Positions 59,630 to 64,000 of a stretch of DNA of 64,000 nucleotides are shown here, piece by piece. The translations under genes and the position numbers were made by a program. The notes beneath the pieces were generated by a model, which saw only the letters and a program-made list of their open reading frames with translations, did not search any database and was not told the DNA's origin. Numbering within the stretch: position 1 is the first letter of the stretch; each line of letters begins with the position of its first letter. Origin of the DNA: Sphagnum compactum (Eukaryota > Bryophyta > Sphagnopsida > Sphagnales); contig OZ234500.1 of the NCBI GenBank assembly GCA_965153455.1, positions 12,542,557 to 12,606,556 on the forward strand, written 5' to 3'.

Positions 59630-60130
59630 GGTGTAGAAGGCTTGGTTTATTATTGTGAGTCATGATGAAATCATAACAATAGGTTGCCAAAGTTGGGTAA
59701 GTGTGCGTGTGTTTGTGGTAGAAGATTGAAAATGGATATGCATCTTATGTTTTGTGTCAAGTTGTGAAATGTGGCACTTTTGCAAATAAACTTAACAAGT
59801 TGATTGTGGATGCCTTGCTATTGTATCATGGTGGGCTTTCTAAATAAAATTTGGGGTTGAAGTTAATATGCATGTGTTTTGGCATAGGTGGCATGATGAT
59901 TTTTCAAGGATTTAAATTTGGTATTATTAAGCAATTGAAAAAAAAAGATGCACCTTTCATGTTGGGGATCTACATTATGTTGGACATAATACTAATCTCA
60001 TGGTGCAACTTTCTCACACTTGGTTTTGGTGTATCCATTTTCCTCATGCATAGCCCCAAACATCATCTAGAAGGTACAAGCTTATTGAATTCCTAAGGTT
60101 GTTCAAGCCCTTCAAATCCTATGGGGAGAA
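59630..60130 (+). pseudogene. hAT-like transposase relic
   Basis: The plus strand reads KKDAPFMLGI and, some 35 codons later, SPKHHLE. In plant hAT/zinc-finger transposase-like proteins the same blocks (DAPFMLGIHCMAH ... SPKRHLEF) sit at a similar distance. The intervening frame is broken and the catalytic region is not readable. This is a short decayed fragment, assigned from remembered family wording only. Confidence 0.4.
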
Positions 60131-63100
60131 AGTGTGCAAAAATAAGTCAAAAAAAATCCCTTGACATTGCAATATTTTATTTTTTATATAAAGGTAAAAA
60201 AATAAATTCAAAACCTCTTCAAGTATCATTATGAAATCATCATGCACTTTATTAAGTTTATAATAAGTTGGATACCAAGTTTCAAAAAATTTAACGTAAA
60301 AAAATAATGTAATAAATAAGTTTAAAACTAGTCAGTGCTACAACTTACTTTAAGTTATAAATCTAGAAAAATATGATTCTTACTATGCAAAAAAAAAGAA
60401 AAAGATTAATACATTTTAATGTACCATCAATTTGAAGTTATATCAAAAAAATAATTAAAATCTTATTTTCATATACTTGAAACCAATTTAAAACACCTAC
60501 TTGCATTTTCAAAAATCTACTTAAATACATATTAAAAACATAAAACAAAATAAAATATTAAATTCAAAGAACATCCTCATATTGATCATTAAATTAAAAA
60601 AATATTTCAAACTTTTTTATCTTAAAATCTACGTTATGACTATTTTCACTAAAAAAAAACCAAAAACAAAGATCATAAATTGACCTACTTTAACATGCTT
60701 ACACCCTATGACACGAAAAAAAACGGGATGAATTTTTATGTTGTCCCTTGTAAAAAATGAAATTTATATCAAACCATACACGGGATTGGTGGTGGGGATG
60801 TTTGAGAAACAGTTTGAGAAACAAACAATCAGTGTACACCTGGTTGCCCCATGTCAGAAATGTAGTGGTATAAGTAGCTATATATATTGGCATCACCTCG
60901 ATCGCATGATCAACTCGTCTTCTTGGGGGCAGGTTTTCGAGCAATTCTTCGAGCTACTTAAAAGGACTAGGGAAAAAGAAGGCTAGAAAAAATAAACAGT
61001 GCCTTGAGCTAAATGATCAAATCATTTGTATTCCCACCCCCAACCCCCCATTAATTGATGGAAGATATTCACCCAAACAGTAGCTGAAACACTGTCGTTC
61101 TCGCGAAGAGGAGAAGAGACATCAAAACCAAGCCACTAAGAAAATGACAAGAAATGCTGACATAGTTATGACCACGCATGGCTAACATCTCTTCTTTTAC
61201 CAGCGACTTTGGCTTCACTGGAGTAGGTAACGCCAACTATTCGTCACTCTTGATGTCAGTTTACTAGGGAGTTCTACTTGGGTGTTACACAAAGCAAGCT
61301 ACAAGGGTTGAAATTTTGAAATGTGCACCAGACACTCAAGTTCTCGACAACGGGTCATTTACGGCTGGCGAAAAATATCATATAAAAGTTAAAATTAGTT
61401 CTGCCATTTTGGGTCTTTCATTTGGTGGTCCAGATGACGATACACTTGGCAAAGGAGCATGTTTCTCTGGAATTAAAAGTAGGGATTGAAAAAGAGTAAT
61501 ATATACAGAATTATTGAAAAAGAGTCTATATACAGAATTGGCCATGCAGCTATGGCCGGATTCTATCCAAAAGAAAAAACATGGCATTCCCTTGCTTATA
61601 TAACTTATAACGTCACATATTGGTATTATTTGTAACATGGGGATCCTTGTCAAAGGGCCAGGAGGGACTTTTTTCTTAAGTTGACATAGGAGTTGCCAAC
61701 CAACCAAACCAACAAGGTGAACGTTCAAACTCCCAACAACTAAACAAAAAACAAAAAGATGGGAAGAAATGGCAAACATGAAGTCTAAAGAGACTCAGGT
61801 TTTCTCACCACAGCCGCAGTGGGTGATATTCATTCACCACTGCAGACTCTTCTTACACATGGGAGATACCAGCTTAGTTGGAGATACCAGCTTAGTTCAC
61901 CCATCCATAGCTAGACAAAGAAAATGTTGGCAAGCATCCTCTTTGGCCATTTACTTTTAGCAACTCTTTCAGGTACTTGTACCTTTCAAAGGGGTGGGTG
62001 CGTTGCCATGCAATCCACTGGCCTCTTGAAATCCATTTTCCGTGGTTAAATTTATCATGTCTTTGCAACTCTTTACAAGTTAGGAAGAAAAGCCACTACC
62101 ACTTGCCAGGAAGGGCAGCAGAAATTTCAAGCAACTAACTTAATAGCTGAACTGGAACTACTTTGCTTTGACAGACGATTGCACGTAAGAAGACTATTGA
62201 TTGGAGTGTTGTCACTCTTGTGGGCTCTCTTCAGTACTAGTTCCTGGGGGTGGGTAAGCTTGGAAATGAGGTAGTTGCCTCTGGAATTGTCTGAGGACGA
62301 CCATACAAAAGATTATGCAAAATCAATTGTCCAAGACCAATCATATGAAAAATAATGCAAAATCTCTTGTATATCAATTCCTTGAAATTTCTCATCATTG
62401 GAAGTTTCTAACGACGTCACTTCCAAGTTCCAACCAGCCATTCCAGTGAACCTATTAATGGACATTATCCCACCCATTGTGTCTAAAGTTTAAACATGTT
62501 CCTAGTTCTATAGGGCAATTGTGGGGGAAAAAAATTATTCCATGTTGAGCATTGCCATTAGGCTACATTACACTCATAAGGCGCATATTTGGGGGGTATT
62601 ATACTCACATGGCCCCTTGACAATTGGATTTTAAAACTTTTTACCAGAGTTTCAATAAATTTTTATGAAGAGTAAGGATCCCCATTGAGGGTAGGGAACA
62701 AACAACCATAATGCCCTCAATGAGGAGCCTTACTTTATCATGCTTCTTTAAAAATGCAATTTTAGTGTTTTGTGTGACTAAGGATGTGCCCAATTGGAAA
62801 CATTGTTGGCAACCAACCATGCTTCCACAACATGTACCTCACTTCCTACCTTGTCACTTGTTGATGGCATCTGCAAATGGAAATGTATGCATCCATATCT
62901 ATGCAAACATCTTAACAACAAAATCAAAATAAGTAATCAACTTGTTTCTTCAAGTTTAATTTCACGAAAAACATGCTCATAAAAAATTGGTCATCCTCCA
63001 CACTTCGTAATAGGTCATCATTGGATACATAGGTTCACCAATTTTATGTACCTACTCAAATAGTCATTAATATAACACAACATTAGAGGAGATATCTTGG

Positions 63101-63920
63101 ATCATATCTTGGTCATGAGATTCATGTCCAATGGAGGCTCAAGAGCTTGTGTGTAACGATCTTGATTGGGATTTGGGGGGGAGGGGGCTACATTTTTTGG
63201 TGTGATGTAACCAAATTGGTGATCATCCCAATAAAAATTAACCAATTTTTTAATAGGTCAAATAGATTTTCTTTAATCAAGAAATATTTTACTATACCTT
63301 GGCAACCTATTGTCTACATATGGTGATTTCAAAAAAAAATCTCTAAATTTAATGACTTTGGAGCATTTTTCCCATAAAAAATCATTTTTATGAATCACAT
63401 TAAAGAAAAATTGGTCACCATGTGGTGAAATTTTTTCAAAACAATTTGCAGGTTGACACATTCATTTTTGCAAATGGCATGCAAAACAATTTAGGGTGTG
63501 CAACCAATTCATTAAAAAGAATAATAATAATTAATTTAATGTAAATTCAATGTATAGAATTGATTATGAGGATATGTTTAAAATATTTCAACTTTAATAA
63601 AATATTCTTTCAATATTCTATTGTTTCATAGGATACCAAAAAATGCCCTTTTAGTTTAGGCGTTCAATAAAACATAGAAAGGGTGGCCCCCTTCCAAGTA
63701 TCTTGAAAGGGAAGTTTGACTTAGTCATGTATTCATATAGGCAATATGCCCTTGTGCCATCTATGTGACTTTAAACATGAAATCTAATTAAGATTAAGGG
63801 ATTATGATTATAATTATATGATTAATAATCATTTTGAAAGATGTGTAGTTAGGTTAGATAATTAGGTTGGGTAGGTAGGTAGGCTAACAAGGTTTTAAGA
63901 AATGTTCATAATAATATGAT
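60131..63920. other. AT-rich spacer with small repeats
   Basis: No intact gene. The minus strand near 60950-60885 reads LENLPPRRRVDHAIEVMP, like the start of a Ty3-type reverse transcriptase, then loses similarity. A minus-strand frame at 61779-61378 has a hydrophobic start and KVPPGP but no further domain. 61861-61896 is a short tandem duplication of GGAGATACCAGCTTAGTT. 62668-62734 is an inverted repeat. Confidence 0.35.
62668..62734. repeat. Inverted repeat with about 22-bp arms
   Basis: Arm AGTAAGGATCCCCATTGAGGG pairs with CCCTCAATGAGGAGCCTTACT with few mismatches, around a loop of about 20 bases. It may be a tiny foldback element. Confidence 0.75.
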
Positions 63921-63923
63921 GAC

Positions 63924-64000
63924 ATGTGGTGCAATGGTTCAGGACTTGAGCTTTCAATGTGAAGGTGAGGGGTTCAAGTCGTCATACTTGCAACCTACAT
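63924..64000 (+). mobile_element. tRNA-derived SINE-like copy, cut by the window edge
   Basis: Same family as 58834: GTGGTGCAATGGTTCAGGAC as an A-box-like part, CTTTCAATGTGAAGGTGAG, and B box GGTTCAAGTC (63971-63980). It continues past the right edge. A GGTAGGTAGGTAGG run lies just before it. Confidence 0.5.

Noticed and set aside
61378-61779. Cytochrome P450 N-terminus (hydrophobic start plus KVPPGP)
   Set aside because: No further P450 motif (I-helix, ExxR or heme loop) is readable nearby. A membrane-like segment plus PPGP alone is too weak.

Overview
The window looks like nuclear DNA of a land plant with a large, repeat-rich genome, most likely a fern. This is inferred, not proven. Genes have plant-type GT..AG introns, and the long spacers are very AT-rich and full of decayed transposons. 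The pentatricopeptide (PPR) repeats have the wording I associate with fern editing factors (blocks like NACASVVALEEGR, EQIIQSG and MYAKCGSMEDAWRVFN).

Layout: (1) 1-2545, + strand: 3' part of a Sfp/HetI-type 4'-phosphopantetheinyl transferase, seven exons, cut by the left edge. (2) 11329-13323, - strand: complete two-exon GARP/MYB-like gene of the LUX/PCL1 (evening complex) type, with two minisatellites beyond its 3' end. (3) 15061-22300, - strand: a cluster of broken genes, namely a DYW-type PPR gene full of stops, an ARGONAUTE PIWI-domain remnant, and between them two unrecognised but protein-like exons. (4) 28275-29597, - strand: intact single-exon trihelix (Myb/SANT-like) transcription factor. 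(5) 33040-40620: transposon graveyard, with a non-LTR retrotransposon (LINE) split by a solo LTR that has a perfect 5-bp target duplication, then a minisatellite, then a degenerate PIF1-like DNA helicase. (6) 42-46.6 kb: direct repeats, hairpins and a CACTA-like terminus that pairs with a matching inverted terminus at 25.1 kb. (7) 47464-50826, + strand: multi-KH RNA-binding protein of the HEN4/RCF3 type, with four clear KH domains and a doubtful fifth. (8) 50.8-64 kb: exon-like islands, a GC-rich pyrimidine-rich block, hAT-like and Ty3-like scraps, and two tRNA-derived SINE-like copies.

The four good genes (cofactor transferase, clock-type regulator, trihelix factor, KH protein) are independent plant housekeeping or regulatory genes. 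Nothing suggests they form a cluster or pathway. The most informative structures are the nested LTR-in-LINE insertion, the PIF1-like helicase relic, the CACTA-type end pair 21.4 kb apart enclosing the trihelix gene, and the frame conflict in the last KH domain. I saw no CRISPR array, bacterial operon or organellar insert, and no convincing new system.
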